Source: Yersinia canariae (lineage in GTDB: Bacteria > Pseudomonadota > Gammaproteobacteria > Enterobacterales > Enterobacteriaceae). Taken from it: 64,000 nt of DNA. A program made the position numbers and the translations under genes. Shown here piece by piece: positions 1-8,467 of the stretch. Every line of letters starts with the position of its first letter. Position 1 is the first letter of the stretch. Location of the stretch: positions 2,852,001 to 2,916,000 of the forward strand of contig NZ_CP043727.1 in assembly GCF_009831415.1 (NCBI RefSeq), read 5' to 3'. The notes beneath the pieces are model-generated. The model made no database searches. It was not told the DNA's origin and saw only the letters and a program-made list of their open reading frames with translations.

Positions 1-1671
1 GCGGCCTTGATAGGTGCTACCTAAGGTCATATTGCCATTGTTACGCTGCATCCGGCCACTAAGTGACCCTGTGCCCAATGGCATACTGATGCCGACATAG
101 ACTGCATTTTGCCCCTGCGATGTTGATTGAAAACTGAGCGTAGTCGTTACCCGACCAAATTGCTCACTGGCAGAGAATGTGTGGGAAACACTATCAGCCG
201 CCTGATAATACATATTATTAGACAAAACATAGGAAAATGCGCCCCAACGAGGATGTGCCCACGTCATAGCTGCCGATGTCGAGTTCTTCAATTTGCCATA
301 CATCAGGTCATTCAGATTATTGCCACTGCTCAAAGCATTATCCGGTGACCAGTATTTAGACGAGTCATATACCGTAGATAGTGAAGCACTCAAATTACCA
401 TTAATTGCCACCTGATTTTGTAAGGTGACCTGATAACCTTGCCCTGCCTCTTTGGTATTGCTAAAACCTGCCGCCGCCGAGAACCAGGCATTATCTAATC
501 CGCTATAGAGATTTTGCACATTGATATTTTGATAATCAGCGGAAAATAGCCCGGCAGAAGTCACCCGCAATGTATTTGTGGGGCTAAAAGACATTTCGCC
601 CGACCCTAATAACGGCGATTTACTTTCACTCTCATTCAGGTTATCGCGATAGCGGCCCAGCCCGAGTTGGTAAGTGGTTGCTTGCTGTTCAAAATTAGGG
701 TCAAGGGCATTCGAAACCGTAAAATGCTGCTGGCTACCATCTTCTTCAATAACGTCAACATCGGTTACGACTCCACTGGAAAAGTTACTGATATTGGACA
801 ATGAGAAAGGGCCAGGTGGCACGACAGTACGGTAAATAACACGCCCACGCTGGCGAACCTCAATGGTGGCATTAGTATTAGCAATCCCTTCGATGGGCAC
901 GACCAACTGCGTATTATTCAGTTGAGCATTATCGGAATATAGTTGGGCACCAATGATTGGCAATCCGGAATAAGTATCTCCGACTAAACCAAATTCACCC
1001 AATTGGACTACTGATTTCAATGATTCCACTGCGCGTAAGGCGTAAGTTTCCTGATTATCGTAGTGACCAATACCTTGGTTATAAGTATAGGAACCTCGGT
1101 TACGTAACACCCAATTGTTAAAATTAATGCCCGGCTGAAATTGCCCCTGAAATAAATTAAGATTATCGCTATTACTCTCAATTCGCTGGCCGAACAGATT
1201 ATAATTTAGTAACAAAGCATGACCGCCACTTTGATAATCACTGTTTTCCATTTCAGGATCAAATGCCTCTTGGGGCAACGTCATTTCAACCCGAAATTGA
1301 CCGGGAAATAGCTTTATCGCCACACCCGGCCATAGAGCTTCAAGATTCTCACAACTCTCGCCACTCTCTTTATGGCGTAATTTCAATGCAATCAGTAATT
1401 TTCGATCTGCACATAAATTACCCTCACTGTCGAAGGTTGCTTCAATATGGTAGGTTTTATTAGCATTAACAATAATAGCGACATCGTGCTGACCGGGTAA
1501 AAACTTATCCTGAGTGCTAAAGAAATTTGCTAATTCCGCCGAGTACCCCAAACCTTCCAGTGTTTTTATGTCAAACGCCACCGCTCCCTCTTTTGTTGCG
1601 GATAAAACCGCTACAGGGAAAAGAGATAAAAAGAATGCTGTAAGCGAAAATGAAACGCAACGCGCAAACAC
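1..1671 (-). CDS. Fimbrial outer-membrane usher, PapC/FimD type (3' end outside window)
   Basis: The minus-strand frame is open from a GTG at 1671 to the window edge, so about 557 residues are visible and the C-terminal part is missing. An in-frame TAG six codons... just upstream (1683-1681) rules out an earlier start, and AGGA lies at a good distance from the GTG. A signal peptide (hydrophobic residues about 8-25) is followed by the usher N-terminal domain beginning AFDIKTLEGLGYSAEL and a beta-rich barrel containing the plug region. Ushers thread chaperone-bound subunits through the outer membrane. It lies 120 bp downstream of three fimbrial subunit genes on the same strand. No chaperone gene is visible; it may lie left of the window. 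Family assignment is sure; the exact fimbrial type is not. Confidence 0.9.
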   Translation of the reverse strand, partial: MFARCVSFSLTAFFLSLFPVAVLSATKEGAVAFDIKTLEGLGYSAELANFFSTQDKFLPGQHDVAIIVNANKTYHIEATFDSEGNLCADRKLLIALKLRHKESGESCENLEALWPGVAIKLFPGQFRVEMTLPQEAFDPEMENSDYQSGGHALLLNYNLFGQRIESNSDNLNLFQGQFQPGINFNNWVLRNRGSYTYNQGIGHYDNQETYALRAVESLKSVVQLGEFGLVGDTYSGLPIIGAQLYSDNAQLNNTQLVVPIEGIANTNATIEVRQRGRVIYRTVVPPGPFSLSNISNFSSGVVTDVDVIEEDGSQQHFTVSNALDPNFEQQATTYQLGLGRYRDNLNESESKSPLLGSGEMSFSPTNTLRVTSAGLFSADYQNINVQNLYSGLDNAWFSAAAGFSNTKEAGQGYQVTLQNQVAINGNLSASLSTVYDSSKYWSPDNALSSGNNLNDLMYGKLKNSTSAAMTWAHPRWGAFSYVLSNNMYYQAADSVSHTFSASEQFGRVTTTLSFQSTSQGQNAVYVGISMPLGTGSLSGRMQRNNGNMTLGSTYQGR

Positions 1672-1790
1672 AGTGGTGTCCTAAAAGTATGGGAAACGAG
1701 TGAATTAAGAGGCAATATTGTTTTATAAAATAGAGAGTACACAAGACCACTGAAAATTGAAAATAGTCTTGTGGATAGGATTTTTATGAA

Positions 1791-2435
1791 CTAAATACCA
1801 AAAGCAAAATTCATGGTTGTAGAACCATCAATATTGATATTTTCAGTGATAGCCCCCCCCATCGTGGTTGAACCTGCTAATGTCGGGGTTATCGTAAAGT
1901 CGGCACTAAATACTTTACCTGCTTTCGCCGTGGTAGCACTTTCAGACCAGCCAAAGCGGAAGTTATTGGTTAATGTCTCCAACGTATGCCCACCTTGTAA
2001 TACGTTATTTGCATCAATGAAATACAATAAACTGCTCACCCCATCGACGGTAGCATTGCTCATCGTCGTTTTATAAAAACCCAATTTGCCACTGCCGTTG
2101 ACAAAACCTAAGCCGAAATTATGAATGCCAGTAGTATCACTGACAGAAGCCTTGCGATTATCCGTCGCAGTTAAACTCAGGTAAGTCAAGCTATCACAAG
2201 TCACTGTCCAAGTTTTCTTGATGGGTGTCAACACGGTTACGGCTGTGCCAGTTTTTACCTTGCTTGATGAAATCTCACCAATATTATAAATACCGCCATC
2301 TGGTGCATTGATGGTACAAGTTGGAATTCCGATCTTCCCTTTAACCTTCAATTGAGCAGTGGGCGCTGCTGCATGAACAGCAACACCGAATAACAAAGAA
2401 GACAATATGGCAGATTTTATCATCAAACTTTTCAT
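1791..2435 (-). CDS. DUF1120 (GltF/YhcF-like) fimbrial subunit, third copy
   Basis: A 214-residue exported protein with a signal peptide ending near VHAAA, followed by AELKVKG-type strand residues shared with its two neighbours. The sequence contains a conserved pattern: V-KGKIGIPTCTI near the N-terminus, KTWTVTCDS-TYL in the middle, and a C-terminal GSTTMNFAFGI that resembles a donor-strand edge. DUF1120 proteins such as E. coli GltF and YhcF are encoded beside usher genes and are thought to be pilus subunits. It starts 5 bp after the stop of the preceding paralogue, so the two are almost certainly co-transcribed, and the usher follows. Role as minor rather than major subunit is inferred from its position after an internal terminator. 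Confidence 0.82.
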   Translation of the reverse strand: MKSLMIKSAILSSLLFGVAVHAAAPTAQLKVKGKIGIPTCTINAPDGGIYNIGEISSSKVKTGTAVTVLTPIKKTWTVTCDSLTYLSLTATDNRKASVSDTTGIHNFGLGFVNGSGKLGFYKTTMSNATVDGVSSLLYFIDANNVLQGGHTLETLTNNFRFGWSESATTAKAGKVFSADFTITPTLAGSTTMGGAITENINIDGSTTMNFAFGI

Positions 2436-2440
2436 AACGA

Positions 2441-3082
2441 TTAAATACCAAATGAGAAGTTCATAGTGACTGAGCCATCGATATTTGCATCTTCAGTGAC
2501 TGGGCCATTCATAGTAGTAGTCCCCGCCAATGTTGGCGTAATGGTAATATCTGCACTAAACGATTTTCCCGACGTTGCAACAGCAGAGGCGTTAGAAAAA
2601 CCATAATAATAACTATCAACTAAATAGAGACTAGTACCTGCTGTCGCAGTCCCTGTGCTTGTTCTGTAATACATTGAAGTACTGTTACCATCAACACGTG
2701 AATTACTTAATGTCGCAGTATAAAAACCGATTTTACCCGCCCCATTAATATTACCCAGCCCATGATTTCGGGTTGTTGACGTATCACTGACAGATGCCAA
2801 GCGGTTATCAATACTGGTATAACTTAAATACGTTGTTGCATCACAATTGATAGTCCAGGTTTTTGTCACTGTGGGTAATACTGTTGTGGCAGTACCCGAC
2901 TTGATATTCATCGCTGAAATCTTGCCTAAATCGTAAATACCACCCTCTGGTGCAACTACCGTACAGCTAGGAACACCCATTTTTCCTTTAACTTTTAATT
3001 CTGCGGAAGGCGGTGCCGCCTGCACTCCGACAGATAGAATTAATGAGGTAAGGATAGTTAATTTAAAAATATGTGTTTTCAT
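2441..3082 (-). CDS. DUF1120 (GltF/YhcF-like) fimbrial subunit, second copy
   Basis: The start at 3082 (MKTHIFKLTILTS) is preferred over a longer in-frame start at 3121, because it places a normal signal peptide at the N-terminus, cut near VQAAPP. The mature protein shares the AELKVKGKMGVPSC motif, the KTWTINCDATTYLSY block and the VTMNFSFGI C-terminus with the genes on both sides, so the three arose by tandem duplication. Two conserved cysteines (in VPSCTV and INCDAT) probably form the usual pilin disulfide. It follows the first subunit gene after a perfect hairpin terminator and is followed 5 bp later by the third copy. Expected to be a fimbrial subunit exported to the periplasm. Confidence 0.83.
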   Translation of the reverse strand: MKTHIFKLTILTSLILSVGVQAAPPSAELKVKGKMGVPSCTVVAPEGGIYDLGKISAMNIKSGTATTVLPTVTKTWTINCDATTYLSYTSIDNRLASVSDTSTTRNHGLGNINGAGKIGFYTATLSNSRVDGNSTSMYYRTSTGTATAGTSLYLVDSYYYGFSNASAVATSGKSFSADITITPTLAGTTTMNGPVTEDANIDGSVTMNFSFGI

Positions 3083-3146
3083 AAAATGAGAGTCACTCAG
3101 ATATATTAATATCGTCAACACTTATCAAAAATATGACTTCAGGCAA

Positions 3147-3184
3147 AAATAAAGGGCAGAAATACAAATCTGCCCTTTATTTAT
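3147..3184 (-). terminator. Intra-operon terminator between first and second fimbrial subunit
   Basis: Perfect 12-bp stem ATAAAGGGCAGA (3149-3160) / TCTGCCCTTTAT (3169-3180) with an 8-nt loop. On the minus strand it is followed by ATTTTTG. It sits after the stop of the first subunit gene and before the start of the second. Partial read-through would make the first subunit far more abundant than the others, a common way to set major/minor pilin ratios. Confidence 0.75.
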
Positions 3185-3203
3185 AGCGTGACATGCAAAG
3201 TAA

Positions 3204-3842
3204 TTAGATACCAAATGCAAAGTTCATCGTCATTGAACCGTCGATTTCTGCATCTTCAGTGATCGGGCCACCCATCGTCGTTGTGCCAGCCAAAATCGGG
3301 CTAACAGTAATATCAGCAGTAAACACTTTACCCGTGCTCTGGGTGTTAGCAGCAGATGACCAACCAGTACGCAGCCCTGTTGTCAGAGCAGCAGTTGATG
3401 CCACAGCAAAGGTTGAGGTCGCGGAAGAGAACACGCTGGATGTTTTACCATCAACAGTGCCATTCTTCATCTGTGCTGTGTAGTAACCGATTTTGCCGGT
3501 ACCATTCACGTTACCCATACCAAAGTTAGTTGTTCCCGCAACACTGGAAGATGCAGTGCGGTTATCAACAGGTGTAAAGTTCAAGTAAGTTTCCGCATCA
3601 CAGCTGATTGTCCAGGTTTTAGTCATTGGTGACAGCGCAGTTGTCGCAGTCCCTGATTTAACTAAAGATGAAGACAAGTTCCCAAAGTCATAAACCCCCT
3701 CATCCGGAGGAGAAATAATGCAGCTTGGCACAGTTAAAGTACCGATGACTTTTAATTCTGCAGTAGGGGCTTCTGCATTGGCAGCATTAATGCCAAAAAT
3801 CAAAGAAGACAGTACAGTAATTTTAGCCAGTTGCTTTTTCAT
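3204..3842 (-). CDS. DUF1120 (GltF/YhcF-like) fimbrial subunit, first copy, probable major subunit
   Basis: A 212-residue protein with a clear signal peptide (MKKQLAKITVLSSLIFGINAANA, written here as two blocks: MKKQLAKITVL and SSLIFGINAANA), cleaved before EAPTAELKV. It carries the shared VPSCII, KTWTISCDAETYLNF and MTMNFAFGI motifs. It is the promoter-proximal gene of the operon and is followed by a strong terminator hairpin, which suggests that it is the most highly expressed subunit. The upstream 850 bp is non-coding and AT-rich, as expected for a regulated fimbrial promoter. DUF1120 membership is a recognition by eye; the major-subunit role is inferred from position. Confidence 0.83.
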   Translation of the reverse strand: MKKQLAKITVLSSLIFGINAANAEAPTAELKVIGTLTVPSCIISPPDEGVYDFGNLSSSLVKSGTATTALSPMTKTWTISCDAETYLNFTPVDNRTASSSVAGTTNFGMGNVNGTGKIGYYTAQMKNGTVDGKTSSVFSSATSTFAVASTAALTTGLRTGWSSAANTQSTGKVFTADITVSPILAGTTTMGGPITEDAEIDGSMTMNFAFGI

Positions 3843-4697
3843 TTAAATAATCCTGATATATTGTTTATCGCCTTGCGATACCCAAAATTTATTTATAGGC
3901 CTAATGCCTGGGAATTGAATTCACTTATTTTTTGGCTAACCAAGATTAAAATATGAATTCAAAATTTATGTTGCTATTAGACGTTTTAAGACATTCCTTG
4001 TATATAAGAAAGCAGGCTGACTTAATGTAGGAAATGTCTTACACACCTATTCTTTATGGCGGGTTTTTGGTGATAAAAATTCCTTTATCGACGTTTAATC
4101 TTGAAAATACAAAATAATATATCGAACAAGAATCCAACAAAATATAAAAATACAAATGAAATCAATTGACTAAATTGACCCATTCGATATGACTCTGGCT
4201 AATATTTATATTTAACCCTCATTAGCATTACCCATAAATAACAAATAAATAGGCTGCTAATATCTACTCATTAAATACCTCTCTTTGTCGTAAAGTTAGC
4301 CTCTCCTATATGAAAACTGCCGTCAGTATGGCAATTGAGCGAGCTAAGCCACGAATAGCTCTCTCCTGTTTGGGCAAATGACTTGAGCCTTTCATTAACT
4401 ATAAGCCGAATATCAACAAGCAATGAACAAGCCGGATGGATTATTTATCGCCTTGTTTCGCCAACTTACTGTGATAAGGATCGCTGAATTTTTTTTCTAT
4501 AAGTGCTTGAATAATGAAAGAGCGTGAGGCGTTTAGCTCCTCAGAACGCGGGTTTTCTCGCGAGTTTTCGAGGCGCTCCTCTCAAGTGCTTGGGTATCTC
4601 TCCATGAAACGGTTGCGTTCATGCCCGCTTTTACGGCATGTTTACAACAACACTTCCCTGCTTTAGACGTTCGAATTATCACTTTGTGAGCAACCTG
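3843..4697. other. Long intergenic region between fimbrial operon and mtfA
   Basis: About 850 bp without a credible gene. It is AT-rich near the fimbrial start and should hold the fimbrial promoter (minus strand) and the mtfA promoter (plus strand). A pair of RcsAB-like boxes lies at 3986-4041. Short frames near 4533-4733 look like chance. I saw no inverted-repeat pair long enough to suggest an invertible promoter switch. Confidence 0.6.
3986..4041. promoter_or_regulatory. Inverted pair of RcsAB-like boxes upstream of fimbrial operon
   Basis: TTAAGACATTCC (3986-3997) and GGAAATGTCTTA (4030-4041) form an inverted repeat with a 32-bp spacer. Read on the minus strand the second is TAAGACATTTCCTA, which matches the RcsAB consensus TAAGAATATTCCTA at 11 of 14 positions; the first has the same half-sites with one base less spacing. 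They lie 145-200 bp upstream of the first subunit gene. Rcs control of fimbriae is common in enterobacteria; control here is an inference. Confidence 0.35.
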
Positions 4698-5504
4698 ATG
4701 ATTAAGTGGCTGTGGAAAGCAAATCAACCGCAAGCGGAGATGCTTGCACAGTGGCGTGAAGCGCTGAATATTCCCCTATTAGCACCTTTAAATAAGGAGG
4801 AGCAGCAGCGGCTTGTTTCTGTCGCAAGTCATTTGTTGCAACAAAAGCGCCTGGTACCGCTGCAAGGGCTGGTATTAACGCCGTTGATGCAGGCCCGCCT
4901 GACACTCTTGTTCGCACTGCCAGTGATGGAGTTGGGTGCGAAATGGTTAGATGGTTTTCATGAAGTGCTTATTTATCCGTCCCCTTTTGTGGTTGACGAC
5001 GACTGGCAAGATGATGCGGGCCTAGTCCACTCGGGGCAAACGGTGCAATCCGGTCAGAGTTGGGAACAAGGGCCAATTGTTTTGAATTGGCAAGATATCC
5101 AGGATTCATTTGATTTATCAGGCTTTAATCTGGTTATCCATGAGGCGGCCCACAAGCTGGATATGCGCAACGGCGGTAATTCAAACGGTGTGCCACCAAT
5201 TGCTATGCGTGATGTTGCAGCATGGGAGTATAACCTGCATCAGGCGATGGATAATATTCAAGATGAGATAGACATGGTGGGTGTTGATGCCGCGAGTATG
5301 GATGCATATGCCGCCAGTGACCCCGCAGAATGTTTTGCTGTGTTATCAGAGTATTTTTTCAGCGCGCCGGAACTGTTGGAAAACCGTTTCCCGGCGGTTT
5401 ATCAAAATTTCTGCGCTTTTTATCGCCAAGATCCATTAGCCAGACTAAAACGTTGGGAAAATGATAATCAAAACGCCGAAAGCCCACATCCTCTGAATGA
5501 GTGA
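4698..5504 (+). CDS. mtfA: MtfA, Mlc titration factor A, M90 zinc peptidase
   Basis: MtfA binds and titrates the glucose repressor Mlc, linking it to ptsG expression, and has aminopeptidase activity. The start at 4698 ([10 protein letters not shown]) is chosen over the longer frame from 4638 because it gives 268 residues, the family's usual length, and removes a non-homologous leader. The zinc site HEAAH is at residues 148-152, and the third ligand glutamate is in [13 protein letters not shown] near residue 211, both within one residue of the E. coli positions. The gene sits next to tRNA-Asn. The protein is intact and looks like core chromosome. Confidence 0.95.
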   Translation: MIKWLWKANQPQAEMLAQWREALNIPLLAPLNKEEQQRLVSVASHLLQQKRLVPLQGLVLTPLMQARLTLLFALPVMELGAKWLDGFHEVLIYPSPFVVDDDWQDDAGLVHSGQTVQSGQSWEQGPIVLNWQDIQDSFDLSGFNLVIHEAAHKLDMRNGGNSNGVPPIAMRDVAAWEYNLHQAMDNIQDEIDMVGVDAASMDAYAASDPAECFAVLSEYFFSAPELLENRFPAVYQNFCAFYRQDPLARLKRWENDNQNAESPHPLNE

Positions 5505-5577
5505 GCGGCTTTCCCTTTAAGGAATTAAAGAAAGAATAAAAACGGCAAGTTCTCTTTATTTAGCCATTATGAACACC

Positions 5578-5604
5578 GTGACTGCTCAGATGCTGAGCAG
5601 TCAC
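5578..5604. repeat. Perfect palindrome between mtfA and tRNA-Asn
   Basis: GTGACTGCTCAG (5578-5589), loop ATG, CTGAGCAGTCAC (5593-5604): a perfect 12-bp stem. No T-run follows on either strand, so it is not a classical intrinsic terminator. It may end mtfA transcription by another route or bind a protein. Confidence 0.5.
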
Positions 5605-5672
5605 CCCAAATGCACCAATTTAGCGTTGACAGTGTCGGACTTGCTAGATATCATGCGCCCCGTTCACACGAT

Positions 5673-5748
5673 TCCTCTGTAGTTCAGTCGGTAGAACGGC
5701 GGACTGTTAATCCGTATGTCACTGGTTCGAGTCCAGTCAGAGGAGCCA
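5673..5748 (+). tRNA. tRNA-Asn (anticodon GTT)
   Basis: A full 76-nt cloverleaf starting TCCTCTGTAGTTCAGTCGGT, with anticodon GTT in the loop CTGTTAAT, T-loop GGTTCGAGTCC and encoded CCA at the 3' end. It matches enterobacterial tRNA-Asn by memory. The island is inserted in its 3' end and the insertion leaves the tRNA complete, because the repeated att core regenerates it. Yersinia chromosomes carry several tRNA-Asn copies, and these are the integration sites of the high-pathogenicity island. Confidence 0.98.
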
Positions 5749-5752
5749 AATT
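5733..5752 (+). other. attL core, 20 bp
   Basis: CCAGTCAGAGGAGCCAAATT spans the tRNA-Asn 3' end and four following bases. It is repeated exactly at 54441-54460. This is the left end of the island; the integrase gene lies 157 bp further in. Confidence 0.93.
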
Positions 5753-5909
5753 CTTGTTTTCATGCCGCTTTGCGAATCCCTATGTGATTCAGATTCAATA
5801 AGTTAGCGTGAAAAGTCTTCCCGATGCATTTTCAGTTTTCCCTCCGCATCGGGAGAATTTGGTGGTCAGATTTGGGGTCAAGTTGGTTCGATGACGGAGT
5901 GACCCCCAA

Positions 5910-7184
5910 ATGTCTTTTAACGACTCAAAAATCCGCAACTTAAAATCATCCGTAAAACCCTTCAAAGTTTCCGATTCTCACGGTCTGTACCTTTTAGTTA
6001 ATCCTGGCGGTTCACGTCTCTGGTATCTCAAATATCGTATCAATAGGAAAGAATCCCGCCTCAGCTTAGGAGCCTATCCTGATGTCTCTCTGGCTGATGC
6101 TCGTCAACAGCGTGACGGTATCCGTAAGCTACTGGTGCAGAATATCAACCCAGCACAACAACGCTCCGCTGAAAGAGCCACTGCGTTACCAGAAGAAACC
6201 TTCAAGTCTGTTGCACTGAGCTGGCATAAAAGCAACAGAGCATGGTCTGAGAATCATGCCGTCCGTCTGCTCGCCAGCATGAATAACCATATTTTTCCGA
6301 TCATTGGGCATCTACCTGTCTCTGAACTAAAACCCCGTCATTTTATCGACCTGCTGAAAGGGATTGAGAAAAAAGGCCTACTGGAAGTAGCGGCACGTTC
6401 CCGGCAGCATATGTGCAACATCATGCGCCATGCCGTGCATCAGGAGTTGATAGATAACAATCCGGCGGCAAATCTGGACGGTATCATCGCCCCTCCGGTT
6501 AAACGCCACTACCCTGCCCTTCCGCTGGAGCGACTATCGGAGCTGTTGACTCGCATCGAGGACTATCAGCAAGGACGAGAATTAACCCGCCTGGCAGTAT
6601 CACTCACCCTTCATCTGTTCATCCGTTCCAGCGAACTTCGTTTTGCCCGTTGGTCTGAGATCGATTTCAGAAACAAGATCTGGACCATCCCTGCCACCCG
6701 CGAAGCTATCCCCGGAGTCCGCTATTCAGGGCGTGGTGCGAAAATGCGCACACCACATATCGTTCCCCTCTCCAGCCAGTCCATCACTATTCTGAAACAG
6801 ATACGGGAAATATCCGGGCATCAGGATCTGATATTTCCCGGTGATCATAATCCGTATAAGCCGATGTGCGAAAACACGGTCAACAAGGCACTGCGGCTGA
6901 TGGGTTATGACACGAAAGATGAAATTTGTGGTCACGGATTTCGGGCAATGGCCTGTAGTGCGCTGATGGAATCTGGCCTGTGGTCACAGGATGCCGTTGA
7001 GCGTCAAATGAGCCATCAGGAGCGCAATAGCGTGAGAGCCGCTTACATCCATAAAGCGGAATATCTCGATGCCCGAAAAGCGATGATGCAGTGGTGGTCG
7101 GATTATCTGGAGACGTGCAAGGGATCGTATGTGCCACCTTATATCCTGAGTGAAAATATCAGACACAAGGCCATCCAAGTCTGA
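5910..7184 (+). CDS. Island integrase, P4-type tyrosine recombinase
   Basis: A 424-residue tyrosine recombinase that would integrate and excise the island at tRNA-Asn. The N-terminal arm-binding domain (about residues 1-90, DUF4102 type, with LRLSLGAYPDVSLADAR-like text near 50-66) is followed by a SAM-like core-binding region (about 95-185) and the catalytic domain. Catalytic residues seen are R239 in FIRSSELR, H342 and R345 in HGFR, H369 in MSH and the nucleophile Y379 in AAYIHKAEY. Length is normal and nothing is missing. The start at 5910 (MSFNDSKIRNLK) has no better alternative. It reads away from attL and is followed by an intrinsic terminator. A fragment of a close relative lies beyond attR at 55082. 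Confidence 0.95.
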   Translation: MSFNDSKIRNLKSSVKPFKVSDSHGLYLLVNPGGSRLWYLKYRINRKESRLSLGAYPDVSLADARQQRDGIRKLLVQNINPAQQRSAERATALPEETFKSVALSWHKSNRAWSENHAVRLLASMNNHIFPIIGHLPVSELKPRHFIDLLKGIEKKGLLEVAARSRQHMCNIMRHAVHQELIDNNPAANLDGIIAPPVKRHYPALPLERLSELLTRIEDYQQGRELTRLAVSLTLHLFIRSSELRFARWSEIDFRNKIWTIPATREAIPGVRYSGRGAKMRTPHIVPLSSQSITILKQIREISGHQDLIFPGDHNPYKPMCENTVNKALRLMGYDTKDEICGHGFRAMACSALMESGLWSQDAVERQMSHQERNSVRAAYIHKAEYLDARKAMMQWWSDYLETCKGSYVPPYILSENIRHKAIQV

Positions 7185-7212
7185 TATCGACACAATGAAT
7201 CAATGATACGAA

Positions 7213-7252
7213 AGCAGTACCGACTACCAGTCCAGGTACTGCTTTTACATTT
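7213..7252 (+). terminator. Intrinsic terminator after the integrase
   Basis: Stem AGCAGTACC (7213-7221) / GGTACTGCT (7235-7243), 13-nt loop, followed by TTTACATTTT on the plus strand. It lies 29 bp after the integrase stop. Confidence 0.75.
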
Positions 7253-7413
7253 TATTCAGCAATAGACGAACATTATGCGTATTTAGCGCCAATGTTACTC
7301 TTGATAAAATTATCTAATTGCAAAAAAAAGATACCTAACAGACACATACGAATAGCGTTCTGAAATGCTCACACATTTGTTTTAATATTCATTAATTAAG
7401 AATCACATCTCCC

Positions 7414-8325
7414 TCAAACCAACAACGGTGTAGAAAAATTTGGGTTTAGATTCTCATCTTCAAACGTCATTAACTCCCATGCAGTTGACCGCTCAAGCAC
7501 CGTATTAATTAACTTATTATTCAACGCATGACCAGATTTATACGCAGTGAATGCTCCCAAAATGCTATGCCCACAAACAAACAAATCACCTATTGCATCA
7601 AGAATTTTATGTCGGACAAACTCATTTCTATAGCGAAGCCCTTCTTCGTTCACTACCCGATACTCATCCAACCCTATTGCGTTATCCAGACTAGCGCCGA
7701 GACACAGTCCCTTCTTTTGTAAATACTCAATATCCTTTATAAATCCAAAGGTTCGGGCTCTGGATAACTCAGAAACATAGGTCTCTGGGGTGAGCGTTAT
7801 TGAAAATCGCTGATCGCTTGATACTATGATTGGATGTTGAAAATCTATTGAGAAATCGAGGCTTAAATAATTAGCAGGCTCCAGCATTGCCCACTTATCA
7901 CCGTCAGTAACGCGTACCATCTCTTTAATTTTAAAAATTTTTTTTGCAGCCTTTTGCTTTACCAAACCGGCACAACTGAGAAGCATAAAAGTAAAAGGGT
8001 TAGCGCTACCATCAACGATTGGGATCTCTGGTGCATCAATTTCTATAACTAAATTATCTATCCCTAGCCCCGAAATAGCAGACAACAAATGCTCAACGGT
8101 TGAAACACGTATCCCATCAGCATTAAAAATGCTGGTCGCCAGAACGGTATCATTTACTCGTTTCGCACATAAAGGAATATCAACAACAGGTGAAAGATCC
8201 ACCCGACGAAAAACTATTCCTGTATTTGAATCCGCTGGCAACAATCTCATATTGACTTTTCTGCCACTATGTAGACCAACACCGCACATTTGCACCGCTT
8301 TTTGAATGGTTTTTTGTCTCATCAT
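7414..8325 (-). CDS. lpxC: Second LpxC, UDP-3-O-acyl-N-acetylglucosamine deacetylase
   Basis: LpxC catalyses the first committed step of lipid A synthesis in the cytoplasm, deacetylating UDP-3-O-(3-hydroxyacyl)-GlcNAc with a zinc ion. This copy has 303 residues, almost the E. coli length (305), and keeps the catalytic set: E78 and H79 in STVEHL, H239 and D243 in [13 protein letters not shown], and the active-site histidine in KSGHALNNK. It is clearly diverged from the enterobacterial housekeeping protein. In the segment facing the acyl-chain passage it reads [13 protein letters not shown] where E. coli, from memory, has GGSFDCAIVVDDY (G210A, F212L, C214N, V216G, V217L). The housekeeping lpxC lies in the division cluster elsewhere, so this is an extra, horizontally acquired copy. 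It faces the integrase convergently; the OYE gene lies 142 bp upstream on the same strand. Resistance to an LpxC inhibitor or changed acyl-chain preference is inferred. Confidence 0.92.
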   Translation of the reverse strand: MMRQKTIQKAVQMCGVGLHSGRKVNMRLLPADSNTGIVFRRVDLSPVVDIPLCAKRVNDTVLATSIFNADGIRVSTVEHLLSAISGLGIDNLVIEIDAPEIPIVDGSANPFTFMLLSCAGLVKQKAAKKIFKIKEMVRVTDGDKWAMLEPANYLSLDFSIDFQHPIIVSSDQRFSITLTPETYVSELSRARTFGFIKDIEYLQKKGLCLGASLDNAIGLDEYRVVNEEGLRYRNEFVRHKILDAIGDLFVCGHSILGAFTAYKSGHALNNKLINTVLERSTAWELMTFEDENLNPNFSTPLLV

Positions 8326-8404
8326 GATATCAGATAATTACAGTAGGATTCGTTAACCAGCCAATCGAAGAATACTTAATAATATACCTCGACCTATCTC
8401 TGAT

Positions 8405-8442
8405 AATATTGGCATGTTAAATAGGCATAACGTGCCAATATT
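8405..8442. promoter_or_regulatory. Inverted repeat between lpxC and the OYE gene
   Basis: AATATTGGCA (8405-8414) and TGCCAATATT (8433-8442) are perfect 10-bp arms with an 18-bp spacer. They lie just after the OYE stop and upstream of lpxC on the minus strand. There is no T-run, so an operator or a weak terminator are both possible. Confidence 0.45.
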
Positions 8443-8467
8443 CATAACATAGGGAATGCTAATATTG

